This document shows, in pieces, positions 1-6,596 of a stretch of DNA of 11,234 nt (the first letter of the stretch is position 1; each line of letters starts with the position of its first letter). Location of the stretch: contig CALLZQ010000504.1 of the NCBI GenBank assembly GCA_937858255.1, positions 1 to 11,234 of the forward strand, written 5' to 3'. The translations under genes were made by a program, and so were the position numbers. Origin of the DNA: an uncultured Tabrizicola sp. Lineage in GTDB: Bacteria; Pseudomonadota; Alphaproteobacteria; Rhodobacterales; Rhodobacteraceae. The notes beneath the pieces were generated by a model. It ran no database searches. It saw only the letters and a program-made list of their open reading frames with translations, and had not been told where the DNA came from.

Positions 1-1619
1 GGATCGTGGACCGGTTCCCTGGCGTAAAGCACCAGAAGAATCTTGCGGGCTCGGGGCCGGGCCAGCATCCGCCGGTGCGCCCATTCCAGCGCCTCGCCGT
101 CGATATTCTCTTTCAGCAGGCCCTCTTTCATCATCAGCCCCAGATTGGGTCGCGCCCGGCGCCAGGGCGCATCTGCGCCCTTGTAGATGATGTGCCGCAG
201 ATCGTTCAGGCGGCCCGGCTGTTGCGGGCGGCCCTGTGCCAGCCAACGTTCACGGTTCTGCCCGCCCTTCCATTGGCGGGTGGTAAAGCCAAGGATCTCG
301 ACCTTGACCGAGCAGCGCTCCAGCGTCCGCGCCAGCACATCGGCGCAGATCGCCGCAATCGAGATCGGGCGCCCGCGCATCGAGCCGGAATTGTCGAGCA
401 AGAGCGTCACGCAGGTGTCGCGGAACTCGGTATCCTTTTCCTGCTTGAAGGACAGGGGCGTGGTCGGGTTGGCCACCACCCGCGCCAGACGGCCGGCATC
501 CAGCGTGCCTTCCTCCAGATCAAACAGCCAAGAGCGGTTCTGTTGCGCCTGAAGCCGGCGCTGCAACTTGTTGGCCAGCCGGCTGACCGCGCCCTTTAGC
601 GGCTCAAGCTGCTGGTCCAGATAGGCGCGCAGGCGTTCCAATTCAGCCGGTTCGGCCAGATCCTCGGCGCGGATCTCTTCGTCGAACTCGGTGGTATAGA
701 CGGTGTAATTCGGGTCAGCATCGGAATAGGGGGCAGGGGGCGGCGGCTCCAGCGGCGCCTCGCCCTCGGGCAATTCCTGCTCGTCGCCATCCTCGCTGTC
801 GGCGCTGTCCTCCATCGAGACCTGCGCCTGACTTTGATCCTGCTGCTGTTCCTGGCTTTGCTCGGGGCTGGCCTCGGCCTCTTCCTGTTCGGACTGCTCT
901 TCGCCGGTGCTGTCCTCTTGGCTGTCGTCCTCTTGCGCCTCGTCGTTCATTTCCTCTTCGTCGGGCGCATCGGGGTCATCGCCAAGCTGATCGGCATAGC
1001 CGAGATCGGCGATCACCTTGCGGGTCAGCCGGGCAAAGGCCGCCTGATCGGCGAGGGCGTGGTCCACCCCCTCCAACGTGCCGCCGGCCTGTTCCTCGAT
1101 AAAGCCGCGCCAGAGGTTCATCACATTGGCCGCGCCGGGGGGCAGGGGGCGCCCGGTTGCCAGATGGCGCACCAGATAACCGGCCGCCAGCGGCAAGGGG
1201 GCATCCTGCGTGCTGGTGATCTGGCCATAGCCCTTGCGGTCCGCCTCATGCCCGATCTTGGCATCGATATTGCCTGCCGTGCCCGGCATGGCGCGGGCAC
1301 CGACAGCCTCGCATCGCGCCGTCTCCATCGCCTCATAGATGTCGCGGGCCAGTTGGCCGGTGGGCGCATAGCGGTTGTGGGTCGCCTCATTGTGGAACTT
1401 GCGGCGCAGCGCAAAGGCATCGGCGGTGCCGCGTGCCAGCAAAACCTCATCCCGCGTCATCCGGCGGCTGACCTGCGGCAGGCGCACGCCCTCCTTGTTC
1501 ATGCCCGGAGGATCGACCGAATAGCTGACGGTCATCTCGGGATCGTCAGCCATGGTCTTGGTGGCCTCGGCGAGGGCCTTTTTGAACGGATCGGCGGGGT
1601 TGTCTGTGGGCTTGCTCAT
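1..1619 (-). CDS. cobT: Cobaltochelatase subunit CobT, 3' end cut by window edge
   Basis: CobT works with CobN and CobS in ATP-dependent insertion of cobalt into hydrogenobyrinic acid a,c-diamide in the aerobic cobalamin pathway, in the cytoplasm. My translation runs without a stop from the ATG at 1619 to base 1, giving 539 full codons; the family is usually about 600-630 residues. The N-terminus ([20 protein letters not shown]) matches the family, which fixes the start although no clear Shine-Dalgarno is visible. Residues about 1-210 are the conserved N-terminal domain, about 212-290 a very acidic Glu/Asp/Gln/Ser linker, and about 400 onward a von Willebrand A domain with the MIDAS motif DNSGSMRG (409-416) and a second conserved patch TTRQWKGGQ (446-454). 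The last dozen visible codons depart from the family (see findings). The partner gene cobS lies on the same strand upstream, but two genes intervene, so cobT probably has its own promoter in 1620-1817. Identification is secure. Confidence 0.95.
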   Translation of the reverse strand, partial: MSKPTDNPADPFKKALAEATKTMADDPEMTVSYSVDPPGMNKEGVRLPQVSRRMTRDEVLLARGTADAFALRRKFHNEATHNRYAPTGQLARDIYEAMETARCEAVGARAMPGTAGNIDAKIGHEADRKGYGQITSTQDAPLPLAAGYLVRHLATGRPLPPGAANVMNLWRGFIEEQAGGTLEGVDHALADQAAFARLTRKVIADLGYADQLGDDPDAPDEEEMNDEAQEDDSQEDSTGEEQSEQEEAEASPEQSQEQQQDQSQAQVSMEDSADSEDGDEQELPEGEAPLEPPPPAPYSDADPNYTVYTTEFDEEIRAEDLAEPAELERLRAYLDQQLEPLKGAVSRLANKLQRRLQAQQNRSWLFDLEEGTLDAGRLARVVANPTTPLSFKQEKDTEFRDTCVTLLLDNSGSMRGRPISIAAICADVLARTLERCSVKVEILGFTTRQWKGGQNRERWLAQGRPQQPGRLNDLRHIIYKGADAPWRRARPNLGLMMKEGLLKENIDGEALEWAHRRMLARPRARKILLVLYAREPVHD

Positions 1620-1817
1620 GGCGCGACATTGGCATTGACCGGCAGGCGCGGCAAGGGCCGACACGCAGGCGGCACGACCGATGCCGTGGGTTTTGCCCCT
1701 GCACACCACTCGGTGCGCCGCCGCACATGTTTCATGCGAACACGCGGAATTGCCGCGGCGTGAAACCGTGCCATCTTCCCTGTCATCTTTCATTTCCGCC
1801 AGACAGAGGAACCCGCC

Positions 1818-2402
1818 ATGTCCAACCCGAAGATCGCCATCATCGTCTCTTCCACCCGCCCGACCCGTTTTGCCGACATCCCCACCGCCTGGATCAAGGC
1901 GCAGGCCGATGCGCGCGGCGATATCGACGCCGAGGTCGTGGACCCGCGCGACTTCCCCATGGCCTCCGTGGATGAGGCGGCCAGCATCGCGGGGGCGCCG
2001 ACGCAAGTCCCGGTTGCGCGGCAATGGCAAAAGAAACTGGCCGAATTCGATGGCTATATCTTTGTTGTCGCCGAATATAACCGCTCGATCACCGGCGTGC
2101 TGAAGAACGCGCTGGATCAGGCCTATGTCGAATGGGCGCGTAAGCCCTTTGGCGCGGTGGCCTATGGCTCGATGGGGGGCACCTCGGCCCTGGCGCATCT
2201 GCGGATGATCGGGGTTGAGTTGCAGATGGTGCCGGTCCGAAATTCTGTGCACATCGGCGGCGGCGATTTCTTCAAGGTGCATCCGGGTTTTGGCGGTTCG
2301 GGCAATCTGGCCGATATCGCCGGGTCCATCGAGCCTTCGGCCAAGGCCCTGCTGGATGATGTCGTCTGGTGGGCGAATGCCACCAAGGCCGCCAAGGCCT
2401 AA
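1818..2402 (+). CDS. NADPH-dependent FMN reductase-family flavoprotein
   Basis: This 194-residue protein is a flavodoxin-like NAD(P)H:flavin/quinone reductase of the NADPH-dependent FMN reductase family (relatives: ArsH, ChrR, azoreductases). The N-terminal beta strand and phosphate loop [14 protein letters not shown] (5-18) corresponds to the GSTRxxR FMN-phosphate loop of the family. [19 protein letters not shown] (85-103) is the family hallmark, usually PEYNxSxPGxLKNAxD, and YGSMGG (116-121) fits the third flavin loop. There is no signal peptide, so it should be cytoplasmic. An AGAGGA Shine-Dalgarno sits 7 bases before the ATG. The gene stands alone on its strand between cobT and cobS. Its stop codon overlaps that of the convergent small gene at 2399. 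Cob(II)yrinate reduction in this pathway needs a flavin reductase (CobR-type activity), but nothing here shows that this protein does it; a general quinone or azo reductase is equally likely. Confidence 0.88.
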   Translation: MSNPKIAIIVSSTRPTRFADIPTAWIKAQADARGDIDAEVVDPRDFPMASVDEAASIAGAPTQVPVARQWQKKLAEFDGYIFVVAEYNRSITGVLKNALDQAYVEWARKPFGAVAYGSMGGTSALAHLRMIGVELQMVPVRNSVHIGGGDFFKVHPGFGGSGNLADIAGSIEPSAKALLDDVVWWANATKAAKA

Positions 2403-2785
2403 CCCAAAAGCAATGCACGGCACGCGCCGAGGAGAACCTCGGTGCGTGCCTGCGCCCTTTTGCGCAGCGGGAGGTCAGTCCCGTAATCCGCCTGCATCAG
2501 CAGCGCACGTTGTGCCACCTTGGCCTCAATCCGCCAGTTCAGGACGCGCCGCCCCTGACCTGTGGGCAGGATGGCCTGCACCAGCGTCGCCATCGCCGCC
2601 ACCTCCCGCGCCGTCCGTTCGGATTCCGGGCCGTCGATCAGCCATTGATGTTCCATCAGGGCCGAAAGCCGCCCCGTGCAACTGGCGAATTGGTAGAGCT
2701 GCTCTTCGCCGGGTTGGGGTGCAAGTGGCAAGGTCCCTGCCTGAACGGGCAGGGCGAGGAAAAACGCCATCACAAGAGTTTTCAT
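2399..2785 (-). CDS. Small secreted protein of unknown function, downstream of cobS
   Basis: I cannot name a function. Starting at the ATG at 2785 the product is 128 residues with a classical signal peptide: MKTL, a hydrophobic stretch VMAFFLALP, and a likely signal peptidase I site VQA|G after residue 16. The mature part looks all-helical and holds exactly two cysteines (C36 in [11 protein letters not shown]122 near the C-terminus), which could form a disulfide in the periplasm. The reading frame stays open up to a codon at 2878, and an ATG at 2794 is also possible. I prefer 2785 because it places the signal peptide at the N-terminus. No strong Shine-Dalgarno was found for any start. The cobS terminator lies just upstream, so it is probably transcribed separately. 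I recall similar short proteins near cobS/cobT in Rhodobacteraceae, but this is memory, not a search. The stop overlaps the stop of the convergent flavin reductase gene. Confidence 0.72.
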   Translation of the reverse strand: MKTLVMAFFLALPVQAGTLPLAPQPGEEQLYQFASCTGRLSALMEHQWLIDGPESERTAREVAAMATLVQAILPTGQGRRVLNWRIEAKVAQRALLMQADYGTDLPLRKRAQARTEVLLGACRALLLG

Positions 2786-2885
2786 AGCGCCCATGTTTGC
2801 AGCATGAGGCCGAAAAACCTGCCGATCAATTAATCCGTTTGGGATGTTTCTTGCCGCATCCGCATGGTGTGGCGGCATGGATACG

Positions 2886-2912
2886 AAAAAGCCGCCCCGT
2901 GGGGCGGCTTTT
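2886..2912 (-). terminator. Rho-independent terminator of cobS, possibly bidirectional
   Basis: A GC stem GCCGCCCC (2891-2898) pairs with GGGGCGGC (2901-2908); in practice it is a 7-bp stem with a 4-base loop. It is flanked by AAAAA (2886-2890) and TTTT (2909-2912). Read on the minus strand, it gives the hairpin followed by five U residues 22 bases after the cobS stop, a textbook intrinsic terminator. The flanking A and T runs would let it act in both directions. Confidence 0.85.
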
Positions 2913-2933
2913 CATCAGAACGCGGTGGGGTGC

Positions 2934-3908
2934 TTAGCGCATCGCCATACTGGCGGCGCTTTCCGGCAGTTCCTCGGCAAAGCAGCGCTGGTAGAATTCG
3001 GCAACGGTCTGGCGTTCCAGTTCATCGCATTTGTTCAGGAAGGTCAGACGGAAGGCATAGCCCACATTGCGGAAGATCTCGGCGTTCTGCGCCCAGTTCA
3101 GCACGGTGCGCGGCGACATGACGGTGGACAGATCGCCGTTCATGAAGGCGGTCCGGGTCAGATCGGCGACCGTGACCATCTGGTTGATGGTTTTGCGGCC
3201 TTTTTCCGTATTGTAATGCGCGTTCTTGGCCAGAACGATGGCGGCCTCGGCATCGTGGGACAGATAGTTCAGCGTGGCGACCAGCGACCAGCGGTCCATC
3301 TGGCCCTGGTTGATCTGCTGGGTGCCGTGATAAAGACCCGTGGTATCGCCCAGACCCACGGTGTTCGCCGTGGCAAACAGGCGGAAGGACGGATGCGGGG
3401 TGATGATTTCATTCTGATCCAGCAGCGTCAGCTTGCCATCATGTTCCAGCACGCGCTGGATCACGAACATCACATCGGCCCGGCCGGCATCATATTCGTC
3501 GAAAACAATCGCCACCGGGTTGCGCAGGGCCCAGGGCAGGATGCCTTCGTGGAATTCAGTTACCTGCTTGCCGTCGCGCAGCTTGATCGCATCCTTCCCG
3601 ATCAGGTCGATCCGGCTGATGTGGCTGTCGAGGTTGACGCGCACGCAGGGCCAGTTCAGCCGCGCGGCCACCTGCTCGATATGGGTCGATTTGCCGGTGC
3701 CGTGATAGCCCTGGATCATCACCCGGCGGTTATAGGCAAAACCGGCGAGAATGGCCAAGGTCGTATCGGGATCGAATTTATAGGTCGGGTCGATCTCGGG
3801 GACGCGGTCGGTCCGCTCGGTAAAGCCTTTTACCCGCATATCGGTATCAATGCCGAACACGTCGCGTACAGAGATTTCTTCGGTCGGTTTCATCGCGTGA
3901 TCCAGCAT
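2934..3908 (-). CDS. cobS: Cobaltochelatase subunit CobS (AAA+ ATPase)
   Basis: CobS is the AAA+ (MoxR-like) ATPase that forms the ring complex with CobT and drives cobalt insertion by CobN in aerobic cobalamin synthesis. With the start at 3908 ([19 protein letters not shown]) the protein is 324 residues, the usual family length. The frame is open to 3941, but the extra 11 residues ([11 protein letters not shown]) do not resemble the family. Walker A is GYHGTGKST (67-75), Walker B is VFDEYD (135-140), and a sensor-1-like ATANT lies at 179-183. The segment [20 protein letters not shown] is close to CobS proteins I know from Rhodobacteraceae. A strong terminator follows the stop. cobT is not directly downstream as it is in some relatives. 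The msrB gene is divergent, with 176 bases between the starts. Identification is secure; only the start is open. Confidence 0.95.
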   Translation of the reverse strand: MLDHAMKPTEEISVRDVFGIDTDMRVKGFTERTDRVPEIDPTYKFDPDTTLAILAGFAYNRRVMIQGYHGTGKSTHIEQVAARLNWPCVRVNLDSHISRIDLIGKDAIKLRDGKQVTEFHEGILPWALRNPVAIVFDEYDAGRADVMFVIQRVLEHDGKLTLLDQNEIITPHPSFRLFATANTVGLGDTTGLYHGTQQINQGQMDRWSLVATLNYLSHDAEAAIVLAKNAHYNTEKGRKTINQMVTVADLTRTAFMNGDLSTVMSPRTVLNWAQNAEIFRNVGYAFRLTFLNKCDELERQTVAEFYQRCFAEELPESAASMAMR

Positions 3909-3928
3909 CGTCTCTATCCAATCCGTCC

Positions 3929-3951
3929 CCGGGGGGCACACTCAACCCCGG
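3929..3951. repeat. GC-rich inverted repeat just upstream of cobS
   Basis: CCGGGG (3929-3934) and CCCCGG (3946-3951) can pair in a 6-bp all-GC stem with an 11-base loop, about 20 bases before the preferred cobS start. In the cobS leader RNA it could form a hairpin or mark an operator. It may also be chance in a GC-rich genome. No cobalamin riboswitch motif accompanies it. Confidence 0.3.
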
Positions 3952-4084
3952 AGTTGTGGAACATATCGCCCGGGGGTGCAAGGGGAAGGCATGTACCCGA
4001 AACAACCTTTGGCCGCGAATGAAACCTTTTCCCTTGCCGTAACGTATGGATGGGCAGGAACGTGGTAGAAAAGGGAGTCTGGCA

Positions 4085-4558
4085 ATGCAGCGGCGCAGTT
4101 TTATCCTGTCGGGGATGGCGGCCTTGGGCGGGGCAACGGCGGTTGCCCGTCTGGCCCGGGCCGAGGGCCAGTTCGAAGTGACGCTGAGCGAGGCGGAATG
4201 GCGCAAGCGGCTGAGCGATCAGCAGTTTGCCGTCCTGCGCCAAGAGGCGACCGAGCGGGCGGGCACCAGCCCGCTGGACAAGGAAAAGCGCAACGGCACC
4301 TATCACTGTGCCGGCTGCGATCTGGCGGCCTTTTCCTCGCAGCACAAATATGACAGTGGCACAGGCTGGCCCAGCTTTTGGCAACCCCTGCCGAACGCGG
4401 TTGCCACGAAACCCGATCGGGGGCTTTTCGGCACCCGGACCGAGGTGCATTGCCGCCGCTGCGGCGGGCATTTCGGCCATGTCTTTGACGATGGCCCCCA
4501 ACCTACCGGCAAACGCTATTGCATGAACGGCGCGGCCTTGGTGTTCCGCGCGGCCTGA
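4085..4558 (+). CDS. msrB: Tat-exported peptide-methionine (R)-S-oxide reductase MsrB
   Basis: MsrB reduces the R epimer of methionine sulfoxide in proteins. From the ATG at 4085 (GGGAG Shine-Dalgarno about 7 bases upstream) the protein has 157 residues. Residues 1-27 look like a Tat signal: MQRRSFILSGM, a moderately hydrophobic Ala/Gly stretch, then ARLARAEG with an ARA-type cleavage site. The mature enzyme is therefore probably periplasmic. The SelR domain covers about 31-155. Zinc-binding pairs are C75/C78 (CAGC) and C123/C126 (CRRC), SGTGWPSF lies at 91-98, and the catalytic cysteine is C146 in RYCMNGAALVF. The position often held by a resolving cysteine (SGCGWPSF in E. coli MsrB) is Thr93 here, and no other free cysteine is present. 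An in-frame ATG at 4046 would bury the twin-arginine signal and is less likely. The gene is divergent from cobS and convergent with the J-domain gene. Confidence 0.93.
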   Translation: MQRRSFILSGMAALGGATAVARLARAEGQFEVTLSEAEWRKRLSDQQFAVLRQEATERAGTSPLDKEKRNGTYHCAGCDLAAFSSQHKYDSGTGWPSFWQPLPNAVATKPDRGLFGTRTEVHCRRCGGHFGHVFDDGPQPTGKRYCMNGAALVFRAA

Positions 4559-4564
4559 TCAGGG

Positions 4565-4590
4565 GCGCCCCTGCCTTGGCGCGGGGGCGC
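4565..4590. terminator. Hairpin between convergent msrB and J-domain genes
   Basis: GCGCCCC (4565-4571) can pair with GGGGCGC (4584-4590) around a 12-base loop, between two convergent stop codons. The right arm touches the stop of the J-domain gene. No T run follows on either strand, so it is at best a weak or Rho-assisted terminator for one or both genes. Confidence 0.4.
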
Positions 4591-5222
4591 TATTCCTTGA
4601 AGTGCCGGCTATCCTTGATCTGATCCCAGGCCCAGACCACCTCTTGCAACTGCTCTTCATGGCTGCGGTCTCCGCCGTTCATGTCGGGATGCAGGATCTT
4701 GATCAGCGCCTTGTAGGATTTGCGGATTTCCGCCTTGGACATGCTGTCGCGGCAATCGAGGATCTCCAGCGCCCGCCGCTCGGTCGAGGGCAGCTTGCGC
4801 GTTGCCGTGGCGGCGGTGCGCCCGGGGTTCTGCGTGGCCTTTTCGCCAAGCAGTTGCATCGGGTCATCGACCCCCAGACGCGCCCAGGAATTCCCATCGC
4901 CCTGACGTGAGAAGGGTTTGGTTTCCCGCCCCCAAACCCGATCCTTGTCCAGAAATTGCTGGAACTCCTCATCCGTCGTACCCTGAAAGAAATTCCATTT
5001 CAGATTGTATTCGCGGACATGATCCTTGCAGAACCAAAAGAACTCATCCAGCAGATCGGGGCTTTTCGGCGCACGATACGCGCCCTGCTCCTTACAGCCG
5101 GGATAGTCGCATTGTTTGGTCGAGGTGGTATAGGCGCCTGACATGCCACGGCGGCCGGCCTGTTTCTTCTTCTTGTCCGAGGAAACGCGCAAGTCGAAGT
5201 CGAAGGGGGGCTTGGTCGCCAT
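4590..5222 (-). CDS. J-domain (DnaJ-like) protein with N-terminal Cys/His cluster
   Basis: This 210-residue protein carries a C-terminal J domain (about 150-208) with the obligatory HPD tripeptide in KILHPDMNGGD (HPD at 178-180), so it should stimulate an Hsp70 (DnaK) partner. It is not DnaJ itself: there is no G/F-rich linker, no four-fold CxxCxGxG zinc domain, and the J domain is at the end. The N-terminal part begins with FDFDLRVSSDKKKKQAGRRG, followed by a cluster that may bind zinc: C38 and C43 in CDYPGC, then C65 and H68 in FCKDH. The ATG at 5222 has AGAGAGG 7 bases upstream; the adjacent GTG at 5225 would be too close to it. A J-domain gene of this type beside bolA and cobS is a recurrent alphaproteobacterial arrangement as I recall it. 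The client protein is unknown. Confidence 0.9.
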   Translation of the reverse strand: MATKPPFDFDLRVSSDKKKKQAGRRGMSGAYTTSTKQCDYPGCKEQGAYRAPKSPDLLDEFFWFCKDHVREYNLKWNFFQGTTDEEFQQFLDKDRVWGRETKPFSRQGDGNSWARLGVDDPMQLLGEKATQNPGRTAATATRKLPSTERRALEILDCRDSMSKAEIRKSYKALIKILHPDMNGGDRSHEEQLQEVVWAWDQIKDSRHFKE

Positions 5223-5332
5223 CACGGGGCCTCTCTAGCGGCTTTTCTTCAAATCGTCGGGCTGGAACTTTCCGACTCGGGCGCCACAGTTTAGGGAATT
5301 GCCCGGCAAGGTGAAGAGGGAGAGCGGTAAAA

Positions 5333-5584
5333 ATGCCCGTGAATGACGAGATAGAGACCCGGCTGCGTCAGGTATTTCAGGTGCAAGAACTTGAAATCGT
5401 GAATGAAAGTCATCGCCATGCCGGTCATTCGGGCGACGATGGTTCGGGCGAGAGTCATTTTCGCATCCGCCTGCGGGCGCCGGAACTGGCGGCGATGGGG
5501 CGGGTGCAGCGTCACCGGGCCGTGCAGGCGGCCTTGGGTGACATCAACACACGGGTTCATGCCATCGCGCTGGATATCGGGTAA
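5333..5584 (+). CDS. bolA: BolA family protein
   Basis: BolA proteins are small KH-like (class II fold) proteins that often pair with monothiol glutaredoxins around a [2Fe-2S] cluster and affect stress response and cell shape. The 83-residue product has the family signature: VNESHRHAGHSG (23-34), followed after an acidic Ser/Gly loop by ESHFRIRLRAPELAAMGRVQRH. The conserved histidines (H27, H29, H32) are the type of residues that act as cluster ligands in BolA-glutaredoxin complexes. A purine-rich GAGGGAGAG lies about 8 bases upstream of the ATG. It is divergent from the J-domain gene across 110 bases and is followed after 17 bases by the YdeI-like gene, so the two are probably cotranscribed. 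Whether this is the BolA or the IbaG/BolA2 subtype cannot be settled by eye. Confidence 0.92.
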   Translation: MPVNDEIETRLRQVFQVQELEIVNESHRHAGHSGDDGSGESHFRIRLRAPELAAMGRVQRHRAVQAALGDINTRVHAIALDIG

Positions 5585-5601
5585 GTCGGGCAGGGGGCAA
5601 A

Positions 5602-6174
5602 ATGCGGGATGATCCCAAGGTTGCGGCCTATTTCGCCAAAGGCGGCCCTTGGGCCGCGGAACTGGCGGCATTGCGGGCGGCCGGGCTGACCGAGCAATTC
5701 AAGTGGCGCGGCCCCTGCTATACCCATGCCGGCGGCAATATCGCCTTTGTCGGCGCGATGAAGGCCGGCGTCTCGCTGGGCTTTTTCAAGGGCGTGTTAC
5801 TGGACGACCCGGACGGCCTGCTGGAACTGCCGGGCGAGAATTCGCGGATTGCCCGGGTCTACCGTCTGACCTCGGTTGCGCAGCTTGCGGCGCAGCGGGT
5901 GGCGCTGACCGCCCTGCTGGCGCAGGCGATGCGGCTGGAGGCTGAGGGGGCCAAGGTCGACCTGCCGGAGGCGCCGCTGGTGCTTCCCCCTGAATTGCAG
6001 GCGGCGCTGGAGGCGGATGCCGCCCTGGCCACAGCCTTTGCGGCGCTGACCCCGGGGCGGCAACGTGGTTGGGCCATCACCATCGGCGGTGCCAAAACGA
6101 CTGCCGGGCGGCAGGCGCGGGTGGACAAGGCACGCCCGCGGATCATGGCTGGCAAGGGGATTCACGACCGCTAG
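5602..6174 (+). CDS. YdeI/OmdA-family protein with N-terminal DUF1801-like domain
   Basis: The 190-residue product matches the two-part layout of the YdeI family. An N-terminal domain resembling DUF1801 (about 10-115) contains KWRGPCYTHAGGNIAFVGAM and GVSLGFFKGVLLDD. A C-terminal YdeI/OmdA segment contains LTPGRQRGWAITIGGAKTTA and ends with [11 protein letters not shown]. Members of the YdeI/OmdA group have been linked to resistance to cationic antimicrobial peptides, but the biochemical role is unknown, so no function should be claimed here. There is no signal peptide. An AGGGGG Shine-Dalgarno lies 4-5 bases before the ATG, and the gene starts 17 bases after bolA. Its TAG stop overlaps the TAG of the convergent GlcG-like gene in the shared tetranucleotide CTAG. 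Confidence 0.87.
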   Translation: MRDDPKVAAYFAKGGPWAAELAALRAAGLTEQFKWRGPCYTHAGGNIAFVGAMKAGVSLGFFKGVLLDDPDGLLELPGENSRIARVYRLTSVAQLAAQRVALTALLAQAMRLEAEGAKVDLPEAPLVLPPELQAALEADAALATAFAALTPGRQRGWAITIGGAKTTAGRQARVDKARPRIMAGKGIHDR

Positions 6175-6596
6175 CTGGCGCCGGTCAGCCCCGCCGCCTC
6201 GATCCCCGCCATCGCCGCCGCCGCATCGTTTTCCGAGGAGTCGCCGGTCACGCCGACGGCGCCGACGATCAGCCCCTTGGCATCCTTGACCAGAACCCCG
6301 CCCTGCACCGGCACAAAGGCCCCGTCATAAAGGCCGTTCAGCGCGCCGACGAAATAGGCCTGCTGATCGGCGCGGGCCTGAATGGCGCTGCCCGGCAGGC
6401 CCAGCATGATGCAGCCATAGGCCTTGCCATGGGCGATGCGGAACCGCCCCGGGCTGGCGCCATCCTCACGCTCAAAGGCGATGGGGTGGCCGCCCGCATC
6501 CAGCACCGCGACCGACAGCGGGCGCAGCCCCATCTCACGCCCCTTGGCCAGCGTCGCCGCCACGATCTTGCGCGCCTTGCGCAGCGTCAGACTCAT
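6171..6596 (-). CDS. GlcG/HbpS-family protein, coupled to malate synthase G
   Basis: This 141-residue protein belongs to the GlcG/HbpS family (profilin-like PAS-related fold). The family includes the haem-binding HbpS of Streptomyces and GlcG of the E. coli glycolate operon. Family blocks are visible: [21 protein letters not shown] (27-47), the KAYGCIMLG region, and [20 protein letters not shown] (96-115), followed by [20 protein letters not shown]. There is no signal peptide, so it is cytoplasmic. Its ATG overlaps the TGA of glcB in ATGA, which indicates translational coupling. The role of GlcG is not established. Its link to glcB suggests a job in glycolate/glyoxylate metabolism, perhaps ligand sensing or small-molecule binding. 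It may be annotated simply as a heme-binding protein, though no haem ligand can be assigned by eye. Confidence 0.9.
   Translation of the reverse strand: MSLTLRKARKIVAATLAKGREMGLRPLSVAVLDAGGHPIAFEREDGASPGRFRIAHGKAYGCIMLGLPGSAIQARADQQAYFVGALNGLYDGAFVPVQGGVLVKDAKGLIVGAVGVTGDSSENDAAAAMAGIEAAGLTGAS

Noticed and set aside
834..1763. A 309-codon open frame on the plus strand with a very hydrophobic N-terminus that looks like membrane segments
   Set aside because: It is antisense to cobT. The hydrophobic stretch is the complement of the acidic Glu/Asp/Gln linker of CobT, and the rest has no family resemblance.
1620..1817. A possible cobalamin riboswitch upstream of cobT, also considered at 3909-4084 upstream of cobS
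   Set aside because: I saw no B12-box-like sequence and no long structured leader; the only hairpin near cobS is a simple 6-bp GC stem.
3909..3941. An 11-residue N-terminal extension of CobS starting at 3941
   Set aside because: The extension does not resemble CobS N-termini and lies over a GC-rich inverted repeat; the start at 3908 gives the usual family sequence and length.
2844..4022. A 392-codon plus-strand open frame
   Set aside because: It is antisense to cobS, whose Walker motifs and family match are unmistakable, and it runs through the cobS terminator. It is a GC-rich shadow frame.
4046..4084. A longer start for msrB at 4046
   Set aside because: It would put 13 residues before the twin-arginine signal and lacks a Shine-Dalgarno, whereas the ATG at 4085 has GGGAG at good spacing.
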